DNA of 64,000 bases, taken from positions 4,582-68,581 of the forward strand of contig NZ_CAJURR010000010.1 of assembly GCF_910589175.1 (NCBI RefSeq). Reading direction: 5' to 3'. Numbering within the stretch: position 1 is the first letter of the stretch; each line of letters opens with the position of its first letter. A program made the position numbers and the translations under genes. The notes beneath the pieces were generated by a model, which saw only the letters and a list, made by a program, of their open reading frames with translations, made no database searches and was not told the origin of the DNA. Positions 30,944-39,432 of the stretch are shown here, piece after piece. This DNA is from an uncultured Lactobacillus sp. GTDB lineage: Bacteria; Bacillota; Bacilli; Lactobacillales; Lactobacillaceae.

Positions 30944-32416
30944 TTAATATCCTCTTTTCACAATTCGACTACGAATATCATTAATTAAGCTCATCTTGTT
31001 ATCATATAGCTTTTGGGATAAATCCACTGGGTAATCTTGTGGATTCAAACTACGTTTATATTCGTCCCATAATCCGTCTAAGTTATTAGCTGCGAATTCT
31101 TTTGTTTCTTTAAGAGTAGGTTCTTCATAAACAAGTTTTCCTTCATGGAAAATTTCTTGTAGTAAAGGACGAGCAGTATAATCAGTAACAACCTTATTAA
31201 TGTAAGTGTATTGCGGATGGAACATAAAGAGCGCATCAAATTTTCTTGGATCTTCATCATAGCGTGATACCCAATCACCCTCATTTTTCTTCTCAGAGTT
31301 TGCTTGAATCCGCCATACCTGTTTTTTACCTGGGGTAGATACTTTTTCAGCATTTGAAGAAATTTTCAAAGTATCGCGCATATTGCCTTCTTTATCTTCA
31401 ATTGCTACTAACTTATATACCCCACCTAGAGCAGGTTGATCAAAGGCTGTAATTAATTTAGTACCAATTCCCCAAACATCAATTTTTGCGCCTTGCATCT
31501 TAAGGTTTTGAATAGTCTTTTCATCTAGATCATTTGAAGCATAAATTTTTGCATCAGGGAAACCAGCATCATCTAATTGCTTACGCACTTTCTTAGAGAT
31601 ATAGGCCATATCGCCTGAATCAATTCGAACTCCTTGGAAATTAATCTTGTCGCCCATTTCTTTAGCAACTTTAATAGCAGTTGGTACACCACTTCTTAAA
31701 GTATCATAGGTATCAACTAAGAATACACAGTCCTTATGAGTCTCAGCATATGCTTTAAAAGCATCATATTCATTATTAAATGCTTCAACCAAAGAGTGAG
31801 CATGAGTACCAGCGACAGGAATATCGAATAATTTTCCTGCTCTCACATTACTAGTAGCGTCAAAGCCACCAATGTATGCTGCCCGTGTTCCCCAAATAGC
31901 TGCATCGGTTTCTTGTGCACGACGTGAACCAAATTCCATCAAGCCGTCGTTACCAACAGCAACCTTAATTCTAGCTGCCTTAGTAGCGATCAAAGTTTGG
32001 AAGTTAATAATGTTTAAAATTGCAGTTTCAACTAATTGTGCTTGAGCTAATGGCCCTTCGATCTGCATGATTGGTTCGTTAGCAAAAACTAATTCACCTT
32101 CTCTAGCACTTCGAATAGTTAGCTTCAATTCTAAATTACGTAAATAATCGATAAAGTCATCATCATAGTCACAAGTTTCCTTGAGATATTCTAAATCACT
32201 TTCTTTAAAGCGAAGATTATTTAAGTATTGAATGACATGACTTAAACCAGCATTAACTGCGTAGCCATTGCCAAAAGGTTCTTTTCTGAAGAACACTTCA
32301 AATACAGAATTTCTTTCACTTATTCCCTTTTTAAAATAGGTATACATCATATTAATTTCATACAAATCAGTATGTAAAATTAATGAGTCATCTTGATCAA
32401 CTTGTGGGTAAAACAT
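30944..32416 (-). CDS. pncB: Nicotinate phosphoribosyltransferase
   Basis: PncB converts nicotinate and PRPP to nicotinate mononucleotide, the entry step of NAD salvage. The 490-residue protein shows [16 protein letters not shown] near the N-terminus, EFGSRRAQ, the [11 protein letters not shown] histidine region, and [17 protein letters not shown], all typical of the family. It heads the pncB-nadE unit and has its own promoter. Confidence 0.96.
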   Translation of the reverse strand: MFYPQVDQDDSLILHTDLYEINMMYTYFKKGISERNSVFEVFFRKEPFGNGYAVNAGLSHVIQYLNNLRFKESDLEYLKETCDYDDDFIDYLRNLELKLTIRSAREGELVFANEPIMQIEGPLAQAQLVETAILNIINFQTLIATKAARIKVAVGNDGLMEFGSRRAQETDAAIWGTRAAYIGGFDATSNVRAGKLFDIPVAGTHAHSLVEAFNNEYDAFKAYAETHKDCVFLVDTYDTLRSGVPTAIKVAKEMGDKINFQGVRIDSGDMAYISKKVRKQLDDAGFPDAKIYASNDLDEKTIQNLKMQGAKIDVWGIGTKLITAFDQPALGGVYKLVAIEDKEGNMRDTLKISSNAEKVSTPGKKQVWRIQANSEKKNEGDWVSRYDEDPRKFDALFMFHPQYTYINKVVTDYTARPLLQEIFHEGKLVYEEPTLKETKEFAANNLDGLWDEYKRSLNPQDYPVDLSQKLYDNKMSLINDIRSRIVKRGY

Positions 32417-32461
32417 TTTGTCCCCTCATCACTAAAATAAATAATTTTTTTCTTGTATTTT

Positions 32462-32489
32462 ATTATAATCAAACAAGAGCAGATATCAA
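32462..32489 (-). promoter_or_regulatory. Promoter of pncB-nadE
   Basis: TTGATA (32484-32489), a 16-base spacer and TATAAT (32462-32467) on the minus strand, about 45 bases before pncB. The -35 overlaps the T-tract of the terminator upstream. Confidence 0.7.
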
Positions 32490-32521
32490 AAAGAGACATC
32501 AAATTTGATGCCTCTTTTTGA
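32486..32521 (-). terminator. Terminator of the wall-polymer operon
   Basis: The stem AAAGAGACATCAAA/TTTGATGCCTCTTT (one mismatch) with a loop of almost zero length and T-rich flanks follows the glycosyltransferase gene at 32526. Confidence 0.75.
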
Positions 32522-32525
32522 TATT

Positions 32526-33788
32526 TTAATTACTTATTATTTTTACATAATCCCTAATTGTAAAAAATTCTAGGACCTGTTCTAACTTTTTCTGATCATC
32601 TTTTTTAATTTCGTAAATAGTAGTTCCTTGACCAATTATTTTCATAAAATCGTAATAAAACTGATCTAACGTATTTTTTGACAACTTCTTACTAAACTCC
32701 TCAATTTCTGTTCCCCAATATATTTTTGTGCCTTTGGGAATAGAAATTTTTGCAGTTTTTTGAGGGTCAAAATTATTGCTAAAATCAACAATTGTGTTCA
32801 AATATATATTATTCAATTCAGAATTTTTAATATTTTTAGTAACTAGAGGAGTGATTTCCCTTAAAGAAGTTTGACCTTGTTTAAAAATTGAAGGGTATAA
32901 AGAAGCAATATGGAGCCTATTAATTAGATTGTACAGAGCCGCTTGAGTAGAGTAAGCAGGTACCTTTATCCGACTTACAATATGATGCAAAGTTCTCAAA
33001 TTTGTAGATAATTCAAATAAAGTTTTAGAATTAGTTTGTTTTAGAGGGTTATCGACTAAATTTACTTTTTTGGAAACCCGATATTTTAACCCAACGAAAT
33101 TACCATTAGCTACTCTTAAGCCTAAATTATTTTGTGCATTATACCAAGCTGGCATCCCATTAATTAAATAATTTTCATATACGCTGGTTTCAAATACTTC
33201 TCTCCGCCAAAAAGCATAGTTAGTATAAATATTTTTTCCAAGTCCTAGGGCGGTTTTTATTAAACTAACTTCGTTTCGATAATAGGGTCTAACTAAATGA
33301 AATTTACCATCTTTTAAGCGCTGGTACATGGCTCTAATTCCGATAAACATTCCGTCACATTTTTCACCAAGAATAGTGCTAACAGCGCGATAAAAAACAT
33401 TTTGATTGAATAGTATTTTATCAGCATCTAAAACAAAAATTATTTCTCCATGAGCATACTTCAGCCCATGTCTAATAGCCTGAAAATAATTATGATGAGT
33501 TTGTTTAATATATTTAAGAGGTAGTTTTGTATTTCCTAAGTATCGTCTTAAAATTTCCTCTGTTTTATCCCTTGAGCTATCATTAATTAAAATAATCTCC
33601 CAATTTTGATAAGTTTGATTTTTTATTGACTCTAGGGCTTCAACAATCGTGTTTGCACTATTATAGGCTGGAATCAAGACTGAAATTTTTACTTGTTTCT
33701 TCCCTAAACTTATATTTCCAAAGATGTTAACAATAGATAAGGACAAAATAAAGATTAAAACTAAGTAGCTTGTATTACAATATTCCAA
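32526..33788 (-). CDS. Membrane-associated glycosyltransferase family 2
   Basis: A 420-residue protein with an N-terminal hydrophobic segment (about residues 6-27) followed by a GT-A domain: VLIPAYNSANTIVEALESI, LINDSSRD and the DXD-like IIFVLDADK. A C-terminal region of about 190 residues has no family I recognise. The start appears to be TTG with AGGGA upstream, inside the end of the preceding membrane protein gene. It is the last gene of a surface-polymer operon. Donor and acceptor are unknown. Confidence 0.8.
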   Translation of the reverse strand: MEYCNTSYLVLIFILSLSIVNIFGNISLGKKQVKISVLIPAYNSANTIVEALESIKNQTYQNWEIILINDSSRDKTEEILRRYLGNTKLPLKYIKQTHHNYFQAIRHGLKYAHGEIIFVLDADKILFNQNVFYRAVSTILGEKCDGMFIGIRAMYQRLKDGKFHLVRPYYRNEVSLIKTALGLGKNIYTNYAFWRREVFETSVYENYLINGMPAWYNAQNNLGLRVANGNFVGLKYRVSKKVNLVDNPLKQTNSKTLFELSTNLRTLHHIVSRIKVPAYSTQAALYNLINRLHIASLYPSIFKQGQTSLREITPLVTKNIKNSELNNIYLNTIVDFSNNFDPQKTAKISIPKGTKIYWGTEIEEFSKKLSKNTLDQFYYDFMKIIGQGTTIYEIKKDDQKKLEQVLEFFTIRDYVKIISN

Positions 33789-34369
33789 GAAAGATTCCCT
33801 AAAATTCCCTCAGGCAATTCGGGTACATACCAAACTAGAGAAATAAGTAGAACAATCAAATAAACACACAATAAAAAAGGACGCAACTGTTCACTAAAAG
33901 TAACCATAACTCTAATCAGATAAAAGACAAAAGTTAAAACAGAAATAATTAAAATTAACAAAGTACCTGCTTTGATTGATAATTGGGCTAAAACATTTAA
34001 ATTAAGTAATAATAATACTAAATTCTTTGTATTAAAGTGTCGATCCAAAAAATATAAAATCCCCATATAAGAGATAATTGTTAATTGATATAAAGCTCCA
34101 ATTTCTGATAAAGGGAAGATATCCAGATTATTTATAATTACTGTTAACGCTAAAAAAACTGAAAGAAGACTCAAAGTTTTTTCTAAAAACCATTGATCTA
34201 AATCTTCAAGAGGAATTGATAAAGCCAATAAGAGTAATATTAAGCCATAAGCAGCACTAGCAATGAAAAAGCCATTATCACCCTTCCAAAGATTGCTACT
34301 TAATTCAAAAATTAAAGGTAGAATTCCAATTAAAATTGCTAAAATCTTGCTTTTATGATAATTTTCCAC
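33761..34369 (-). CDS. Hypothetical membrane protein of the wall-polymer operon
   Basis: An integral membrane protein of about 202 residues with roughly six hydrophobic segments and no motif I recognise. I prefer the GTG at 34369 as start, since AGGTG lies 6-7 bases upstream; another GTG is at 34378. It overlaps both neighbouring glycosyltransferase genes (28 and about 17 bases), so it is translationally coupled to them and probably takes part in export or assembly of the same polymer. Confidence 0.7.
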   Translation of the reverse strand: MENYHKSKILAILIGILPLIFELSSNLWKGDNGFFIASAAYGLILLLLALSIPLEDLDQWFLEKTLSLLSVFLALTVIINNLDIFPLSEIGALYQLTIISYMGILYFLDRHFNTKNLVLLLLNLNVLAQLSIKAGTLLILIISVLTFVFYLIRVMVTFSEQLRPFLLCVYLIVLLISLVWYVPELPEGILGNLSWNIVIQAT

Positions 34370-35468
34370 TATTTTCACCTAAAACAAGTTTGTAATAATT
34401 TTCAATTGCCACCAATTGGTTTTTCATTGAAAAAGCATGCATCAGATATGTCTTCTCTTTTTCAGCCATAGTTCTAAGAGCGGTCTTGCTGCTGGTCATA
34501 GCTTGTCTTATTTTTTCACTAATGCTGTCTAAATCGCCAATTTTAGCAACAAAACCATCTTCTTCATTAGGAATCATCTTTTCAATATCACCAACATCTG
34601 TTGATAAAATTGGTACTAAATTATCACTGGCTTCTAATAAGACAAGGGGAAAACTTTCTGAATACGATGTTAAAACTGCCAAATCCATCTTTTGATATAA
34701 CTTTCTAGTCTCTTGGTAAGTCAAAAAGCCATGAAAAGTTACTTGCGAACTAATTCCTAAGTCTCGTGCTAATGCTCTTAAATTATTCAGTTCACTGCCA
34801 TCGCCTACAATATGCAAGCGAATATTTTGATCATTAATATTTCTTATTGCCTTTAAAAGTAAGTCTTGTCCCTTAACTTTTTCAGTTCGACCAACATTAA
34901 TAATATTGAAATAAGGATGGGCATATTTTTTAGGGATATCCTTATTTTCATGGAAAAAAATCCCATTATAAATTACACAAATTTTTGTTTTCGGAATACC
35001 TACTTTTTCAACTAGAAGATTAGAGAAGTTTTGGGTAATTGCAAAGATACCATCTGCTTTTTTTAAAGCCATAATATTTAATTTAGTAAAAATATTTCCA
35101 ACCATTCCTCGAGCCTCAAAATCTTTTAAAGGATCAGAATGAACAGTAATAATCCACTTCGCTGTAATTTGATTTTTAATCATTGAAACAAATAGATTAG
35201 CCCTTGCTCCATGAGTATGAACTATATCAAATGTTCCCTCATTAATAAATCTAGTAAGGCGCTTTAAAACACTTAGGTCATAACGGCTTTGTGCTCCTAA
35301 AATGGTTGTTTTAATTTTTGCTTTTTTAGCAGCTTTTGCTACAGGGCCATCTGCTAAAGTTAAGAGTTCGAAATCAGCATTTTGTCTTTTTGCTTCTGTC
35401 AACAAATTAACAATATGAGACAGTCCCCCACCTTTTTCTAAACCAGCATTAATATGTAAAACTTTCAT
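34353..35468 (-). CDS. Glycosyltransferase family 4
   Basis: A 371-residue GT-B enzyme. The N-terminal NAGLEKGGGLSHIVNLL and the C-terminal INVGRTEKVKGQDLLLKAI and SYSESFPLVLLEASDN (the EX7E-type donor site region) are characteristic of the GT4/group 1 family. It starts 4 bases after the tagA-like gene stops. It probably adds a sugar to a lipid-linked teichoic acid or exopolysaccharide intermediate; specificity is unknown. Confidence 0.88.
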   Translation of the reverse strand: MKVLHINAGLEKGGGLSHIVNLLTEAKRQNADFELLTLADGPVAKAAKKAKIKTTILGAQSRYDLSVLKRLTRFINEGTFDIVHTHGARANLFVSMIKNQITAKWIITVHSDPLKDFEARGMVGNIFTKLNIMALKKADGIFAITQNFSNLLVEKVGIPKTKICVIYNGIFFHENKDIPKKYAHPYFNIINVGRTEKVKGQDLLLKAIRNINDQNIRLHIVGDGSELNNLRALARDLGISSQVTFHGFLTYQETRKLYQKMDLAVLTSYSESFPLVLLEASDNLVPILSTDVGDIEKMIPNEEDGFVAKIGDLDSISEKIRQAMTSSKTALRTMAEKEKTYLMHAFSMKNQLVAIENYYKLVLGENSGKLS

Positions 35469-35472
35469 TTAA

Positions 35473-36213
35473 TTAATTCTTTCCCTTATTTTCTTTCTTT
35501 GATTTTTCAACTTCAACTACAAATTCTGGTAATGCGAGCATGCGCTTAAAGCGAGTTGGATTAGTAATTAAGCGATAGAACCATTCAAGATGCGTTTTTT
35601 GAAATGCTTCTGGAGCACGTTTTACTACGCCAGAAAAAACATCAAAACTTCCGCCAACTCCCATCATAATTGCAGGCACTTTTGCTTGACGTAGAATAGA
35701 AATCAACTCTTCTTGTCTTGGAAAACCAATTGCTGCAAAAACCAAATCAGGCCTTGATTCTTCAATTCTTTTAGCTACCGTCTTTAAATCATCCTTAAAA
35801 TAGCCATCTTCTGCTCCGACTAATTCAATTCCGGGATAGTCACGAGCAATCTTTTCTTTAGTAATTCGCATTACTTCAGGCTTTGCACCAATTAAATATA
35901 CTCGCAATTTTCTTAAGTTTCCTACCTGGAGCAACCAAGTAAATAGATCATACCCTGTTACTCGTTCTTTAAGTGGTTTTTTTAACATTTTTCCGCCTAA
36001 GACAATCCCAATTCCATCAGGTGTAATCAAATCCGCATTCTTGGTAATAAGTTTCATAAATTTTGGATCTTTATTAGCTGCCATGACAATTTCAGGATTA
36101 GCTGTTACTACCATGGTTGATAACTTATTATTTAACCTACTAATCAATCTATCTTTAAATTCTTCTAAAGAATAGTTATCAAATTCAATTCCTAAAATAT
36201 TAACTTTACTCAT
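35473..36213 (-). CDS. tagA: WecB/TagA/CpsF glycosyltransferase (N-acetylmannosaminyltransferase)
   Basis: TagA adds ManNAc to undecaprenyl-PP-GlcNAc, making the linkage unit of wall teichoic acid. The GT26 family pattern is clear: TANPEIVMAAN, LITPDGIGIV with the catalytic Asp, RVTGYDLF, and GVGGSFDVFSG, ending with KRAPEAFQKTHLEWFYRLITNPTR (broken here for length: the family C-terminal signature). The 246 residues are normal. It is first in the minus-strand group and divergent from tagD. Confidence 0.9.
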   Translation of the reverse strand: MSKVNILGIEFDNYSLEEFKDRLISRLNNKLSTMVVTANPEIVMAANKDPKFMKLITKNADLITPDGIGIVLGGKMLKKPLKERVTGYDLFTWLLQVGNLRKLRVYLIGAKPEVMRITKEKIARDYPGIELVGAEDGYFKDDLKTVAKRIEESRPDLVFAAIGFPRQEELISILRQAKVPAIMMGVGGSFDVFSGVVKRAPEAFQKTHLEWFYRLITNPTRFKRMLALPEFVVEVEKSKKENKGKN

Positions 36214-36300
36214 TTTCTATTTTTAACCATTTCTATGTGAAGTAATATCTCTATTTATTATTTTAACAAAAAAGCATTAGAAACTTTTTCAATATAAAAG

Positions 36301-36328
36301 TTTCACTTTTTTTAACTTCTGCTAGAAT
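36301..36328 (+). promoter_or_regulatory. Promoter of tagD
   Basis: TTTCAC (36301-36306), a 16-base spacer and the extended -10 TGCTAGAAT (TAGAAT at 36323-36328), about 28 bases before the tagD start. Confidence 0.55.
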
Positions 36329-36355
36329 AGTAACTATTATAAGGGAGTATTTATT

Positions 36356-36742
36356 ATGAAAAAAATTATTACCTACGGAACCTTTGATCTATTGCATTAT
36401 GGTCACATTCGCCTTCTGAAAAGAGCTCGAGCCTTAGGAGATTATTTAATCGTAGGGCTGTCAACAGACGAATTCAATGAATTTAGCAAACACAAGCAAG
36501 CCTATAATAGCTATGCTGAAAGAAAATATATCTTAGAGGCAATTAGATACGTAGACGAAGTTATTCCTGAAAAAAATTGGGATCAAAAAATTAGTGATGT
36601 ACAAAAATATGATATCGATACTTTCGTAATGGGTAATGACTGGGAAGGAAAATTCGATTTTCTAAAACCTTATTGTAAAGTTGAATACCTTGAAAGAACT
36701 CCTGGAATTTCTACGACACAAATCAAAAACGACTTAAAATAA
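36356..36742 (+). CDS. tagD: Glycerol-3-phosphate cytidylyltransferase
   Basis: Makes CDP-glycerol, the activated precursor of poly(glycerol-phosphate) wall teichoic acid. Cytidylyltransferase motifs are complete: GTFDLLHYGHI (HxGH), RYVDEVIPE and RTPGISTTQIK. The 128 residues are typical. An AAGGGAG ribosome binding site precedes the ATG. It is divergent from the tagA-led operon and would supply TagB/TagF-type enzymes such as the one at 23923. Confidence 0.95.
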   Translation: MKKIITYGTFDLLHYGHIRLLKRARALGDYLIVGLSTDEFNEFSKHKQAYNSYAERKYILEAIRYVDEVIPEKNWDQKISDVQKYDIDTFVMGNDWEGKFDFLKPYCKVEYLERTPGISTTQIKNDLK

Positions 36743-36796
36743 AAAATGCATAATGTAGTCCATATCAAATGTTAAACTGCATTATGCATTTTTTTA
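36741..36796 (+). terminator. Bidirectional terminator between tagD and the GntR gene
   Basis: AAAAAATGCATAATG and CATTATGCATTTTTT form a 15-base stem with extra pairs inside (AGT/ACT), flanked by A and T runs, between two converging genes. Confidence 0.85.
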
Positions 36797-37495
36797 TTTT
36801 TCAAATGTAAATTCGAATCTTTCGGCTACATACGATGCCCGAACATATTCAAAAGGATAATGATTACTGAGTTCAGTAACTTGTCGTCTAGTTACCAATG
36901 GCTCACCCTTTTTAACTGACAATAAACGAGCCTCATTTTCATTAGCAACAGCTGCACCTATGTTTTCTACAACGCTCCCAATCTTATAGCCACCCTTTTC
37001 TTCAAGCGTTTGATATAAACTACTTGAAATTTCATCTTTAGAAAAACGGGAAACTAATTCATAAGGAATTGTAGCTACTTCATAACAAATTGGCACATTA
37101 TCTGCAAAACGAACACGTTCCATTCTTAATACGTTATCTGTATCCTGAATTTTTAGCTTTTCTTTTTCAGATAGCGATGGCTTTGTTATACGATAAGACA
37201 GTAATTTGCTAGAAGGAACCTGGCCATTAGAACGAGTTATATCGGTAAAACTCATGATCCCAGACATTTTTTCTTGGACCTTTTGGCTAGAAACATAGGT
37301 TCCACTACCTAAACGTCTCTCTAAAATCCCTTCATCTTCTAATGTTTTAATTGCTTGGCGCAACGTCATTCTAGAAACATTGAATTTTGAAGCTAATTGC
37401 CGCTCAGCAGGGATCCGCTCTCCAACTTTATATTTTTTATTTTCAATATCACGCTTTATTTGATTGTGAATTTTAATATACATCGGTTCTTGCAT
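36794..37495 (-). CDS. GntR/HutC-family regulator with UTRA domain
   Basis: A 233-residue repressor with an N-terminal winged helix (ERIPAERQLASKFNVSRMTLRQAIKTLE region) and a C-terminal UTRA ligand domain (LRMERVRFADNVPICYEV, typical of NagR/YvoA-like proteins that sense sugar phosphates). The neighbours do not include an obvious sugar operon: the beta-helix gene lies upstream on the same strand with a 54-base gap. Its ligand and targets are unknown. Confidence 0.88.
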   Translation of the reverse strand: MQEPMYIKIHNQIKRDIENKKYKVGERIPAERQLASKFNVSRMTLRQAIKTLEDEGILERRLGSGTYVSSQKVQEKMSGIMSFTDITRSNGQVPSSKLLSYRITKPSLSEKEKLKIQDTDNVLRMERVRFADNVPICYEVATIPYELVSRFSKDEISSSLYQTLEEKGGYKIGSVVENIGAAVANENEARLLSVKKGEPLVTRRQVTELSNHYPFEYVRASYVAERFEFTFEK

Positions 37496-37549
37496 GATAA
37501 CCCCTCACTTCATTCTGCTACCAAACTTATTTTAGCTTAAACCAGCTAA

Positions 37550-38671
37550 TTAGTCATTGTTCTTCTTTGCTTCCCAACGCATTCCCAAAATATTAATATT
37601 AGGTCTACTATTGCATTCAACCTCTAAATCTTGAGCACTACTTGAAACAATATTTAGTTTAATCTTAGCATCATCCTGGACTGCAAGCCTACTCCCATTG
37701 GGATTAATGATTAAATCTCGGCCGCCTAAAGTTGCTTGCCCATTTAAGGCTAAAAAATACTCAAAATCATCTCTTCCAGAAAAGGCGACTCTAGTTGCAT
37801 CTGCCGTGGCCCTATCTTGAAAATCTGCGTGACTAATAATAGTTGAATTGTTTAATGTTACTTTCGCCTTATCACATGCAATTAAACGATCTATTTTACT
37901 ATTTTGAATCAAAGTTCTCGTATTCTTATCAAGAAAAATGCCGCCTTTAAATTCAGACTGTAAAATATTCACCCATGAATCATCTGAAATATAGAAACTA
38001 GAGTCATCGTTCTTTTCAACCGTTGAATTGAGCATATTTACCCAAGTTTGGCCATGAATTAAACCATATGAAATCGTCGTATTGTTCAAATCAACTTCTG
38101 CATTTGAATTAGGGTATGTACTTAGATTACCGTGAATCATACTATTAGAAATAATTGCAGTCCCTTTTCCCTGAATACCTAAAGCTGCATAATTTTCAGA
38201 ATCATAATCAATTAATGAATCGGTCATTGTAAGTCTAAAGTCAGCTTGTGCAAATAAGGAAACACTAGAATTCAAAATTTTACTTGAAAATAATTCTAAT
38301 GTACATTTTCCATTCACAGCAATTGCGGCCATATCATCTTCATCCCCATAAAGGGTAGTATTACGTAAAGTAAGATAAGTATCGGCAGCATCATCAACAT
38401 AAATAGTATTATGACCAGATTTTGTTTGAAGAGCAATATTTTCTAATGTGAAAAAATTGCAATTACTATCTAATACAAAAAAGCCATTAATTACAGTCTC
38501 TTCTGGTGTACTCCCTGTTCCCTTGATCGTAATATTATTTACTTCTAAGCCTCGATCTAACTCATAAAATCCAGGAGCAAGCAGTAATACATCATCAGGC
38601 TGTAAGTCTTTAAGAGCACTTTTCCAAGTAGTACCGTCTCCTCGACCACTGACTTTAATAAGACGCGCCAT
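37550..38671 (-). CDS. Stand-alone beta-helix protein related to the AAA+ fusion
   Basis: A 373-residue protein of repeated short strands with Asn/Asp/Ser turns (FTLENIALQTKSG, LTLRNTTLYGDEDD, LTMTDSLIDYDSEN), predicted as a right-handed parallel beta-helix. No signal peptide or anchor is visible. The start (MARLIKVSGRGDGTTW) and the order of features resemble the first 345 residues of the protein at 28087-30084: both open with a TTW...AL...DD(D/V)(I/L)L stretch and share an IYVDD element near residues 90-125. It lacks the ATPase half. The function is unknown, possibly a partner or substrate of the AAA+ protein. It is followed by the GntR gene. Confidence 0.75.
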   Translation of the reverse strand: MARLIKVSGRGDGTTWKSALKDLQPDDVLLLAPGFYELDRGLEVNNITIKGTGSTPEETVINGFFVLDSNCNFFTLENIALQTKSGHNTIYVDDAADTYLTLRNTTLYGDEDDMAAIAVNGKCTLELFSSKILNSSVSLFAQADFRLTMTDSLIDYDSENYAALGIQGKGTAIISNSMIHGNLSTYPNSNAEVDLNNTTISYGLIHGQTWVNMLNSTVEKNDDSSFYISDDSWVNILQSEFKGGIFLDKNTRTLIQNSKIDRLIACDKAKVTLNNSTIISHADFQDRATADATRVAFSGRDDFEYFLALNGQATLGGRDLIINPNGSRLAVQDDAKIKLNIVSSSAQDLEVECNSRPNINILGMRWEAKKNND

Positions 38672-38763
38672 ACAAATCGATCCTTTCTACATAAAAATTT
38701 CACACATTATTCCCTTTATTTTCAATGTTTTCTGCTTAAATATAATCATCAATGGAGGTAACT

Positions 38764-39066
38764 ATGATTAACATTACTACAAATCAATTAGCAGAAATTT
38801 TAGCACAAGATTCTAATATCAATTTATATGATTTACGAACACCAATTGAATTTGCATCAGGCCATATTCCTGATAGTCATAATCTTCCTTTTGAAGAATT
38901 AAAATACTTCAATGATCCTAAAAATGAAACCTACTATTTTATTTGTCGGTCTGGCGATCTCTCACACCATGTATGCCAATCTTTAAAATCTAAAGGTTAT
39001 AAAAATTTAATTAGCGTTACTGGTGGTATCCTTAACTGGAAAGGTAAAATGCAAAGTTTAAATTAA
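38764..39066 (+). CDS. Rhodanese-like domain protein
   Basis: A single rhodanese domain (100 residues) with DLRTPIEFASGHIPDSHNLP (CH2A/CH2B-type signature) and the active-site loop FICRSGDLS, in which Cys61 would carry the persulfide. It is likely to act in sulfur transfer or detoxification. The ATG at 38764 is chosen because GGAGG lies 7 bases upstream, inside a longer open frame. It is monocistronic and ends at a terminator shared with the tRNA cluster. Confidence 0.9.
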   Translation: MINITTNQLAEILAQDSNINLYDLRTPIEFASGHIPDSHNLPFEELKYFNDPKNETYYFICRSGDLSHHVCQSLKSKGYKNLISVTGGILNWKGKMQSLN

Positions 39067-39080
39067 AAATGCAATATAAC

Positions 39081-39110
39081 AAAAAAGGTCATCAAATGAT
39101 GACCTTTTTT
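39081..39110 (+). terminator. Terminator after the rhodanese gene
   Basis: A perfect inverted repeat AAAAAAGGTCATCA/TGATGACCTTTTTT with a 2-base apparent loop. It works in both directions and may also stop the tRNA transcript. Confidence 0.85.
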
Positions 39111-39134
39111 CGGGTTGGGTGTTCTTTCGAACTA

Positions 39135-39206
39135 TTGGGTTAGCTGGATTCGAACCAGCGCATGATGGTACCAAAAACCATTGCCTTACCACTTGGCTAT
39201 AACCCA
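39135..39206 (-). tRNA. tRNA-Gln (anticodon TTG), copy 1
   Basis: A 72-base cloverleaf: acceptor TGGGTTA/TAACCCA, D arm, anticodon stem ATGGT/ACCAT with loop TTTTGGT (anticodon TTG), T arm with TTCGAAT, no encoded CCA. It is identical to the copy at 43508-43579. Confidence 0.95.
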
Positions 39207-39261
39207 TTTGATTGAACTTTTACTTGTTGTTCAATGCAACCAGCTGAATAAAATTCAGCGA

Positions 39262-39343
39262 TGGAGGCCAGTGGATTCGAACCACCGAACTCAGAGAGAG
39301 CGGTTTTACAGACCGCCGCGTTTAGCCACTTCGCTAGGCCTCC
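39262..39343 (-). tRNA. tRNA-Tyr (anticodon GTA)
   Basis: An 82-base class II tRNA: acceptor GGAGGCC/GGCCTCC, anticodon stem GCGGT/ACCGC with loop CTGTAAA (anticodon GTA), a long variable arm and T arm TTCGAAT. No CCA is encoded. It lies 55 bases upstream of tRNA-Gln on the same strand, so the two are probably one transcript. Confidence 0.95.
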
Positions 39344-39432
39344 GAAACGTTACTTAATTATAATAACGAACTGCCTAGCAAAAAGCAAGTAAAAATTAGA
39401 AAAAATCTAACTTTTTTTATTTTTTGTCTTAC

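Noticed and set aside
39391-39418. Terminator for hicD at the short TTAGA/TCTAA repeat
   Set aside because: The stem is only five or six A/T-rich pairs; too weak to call with confidence although the position would suit.
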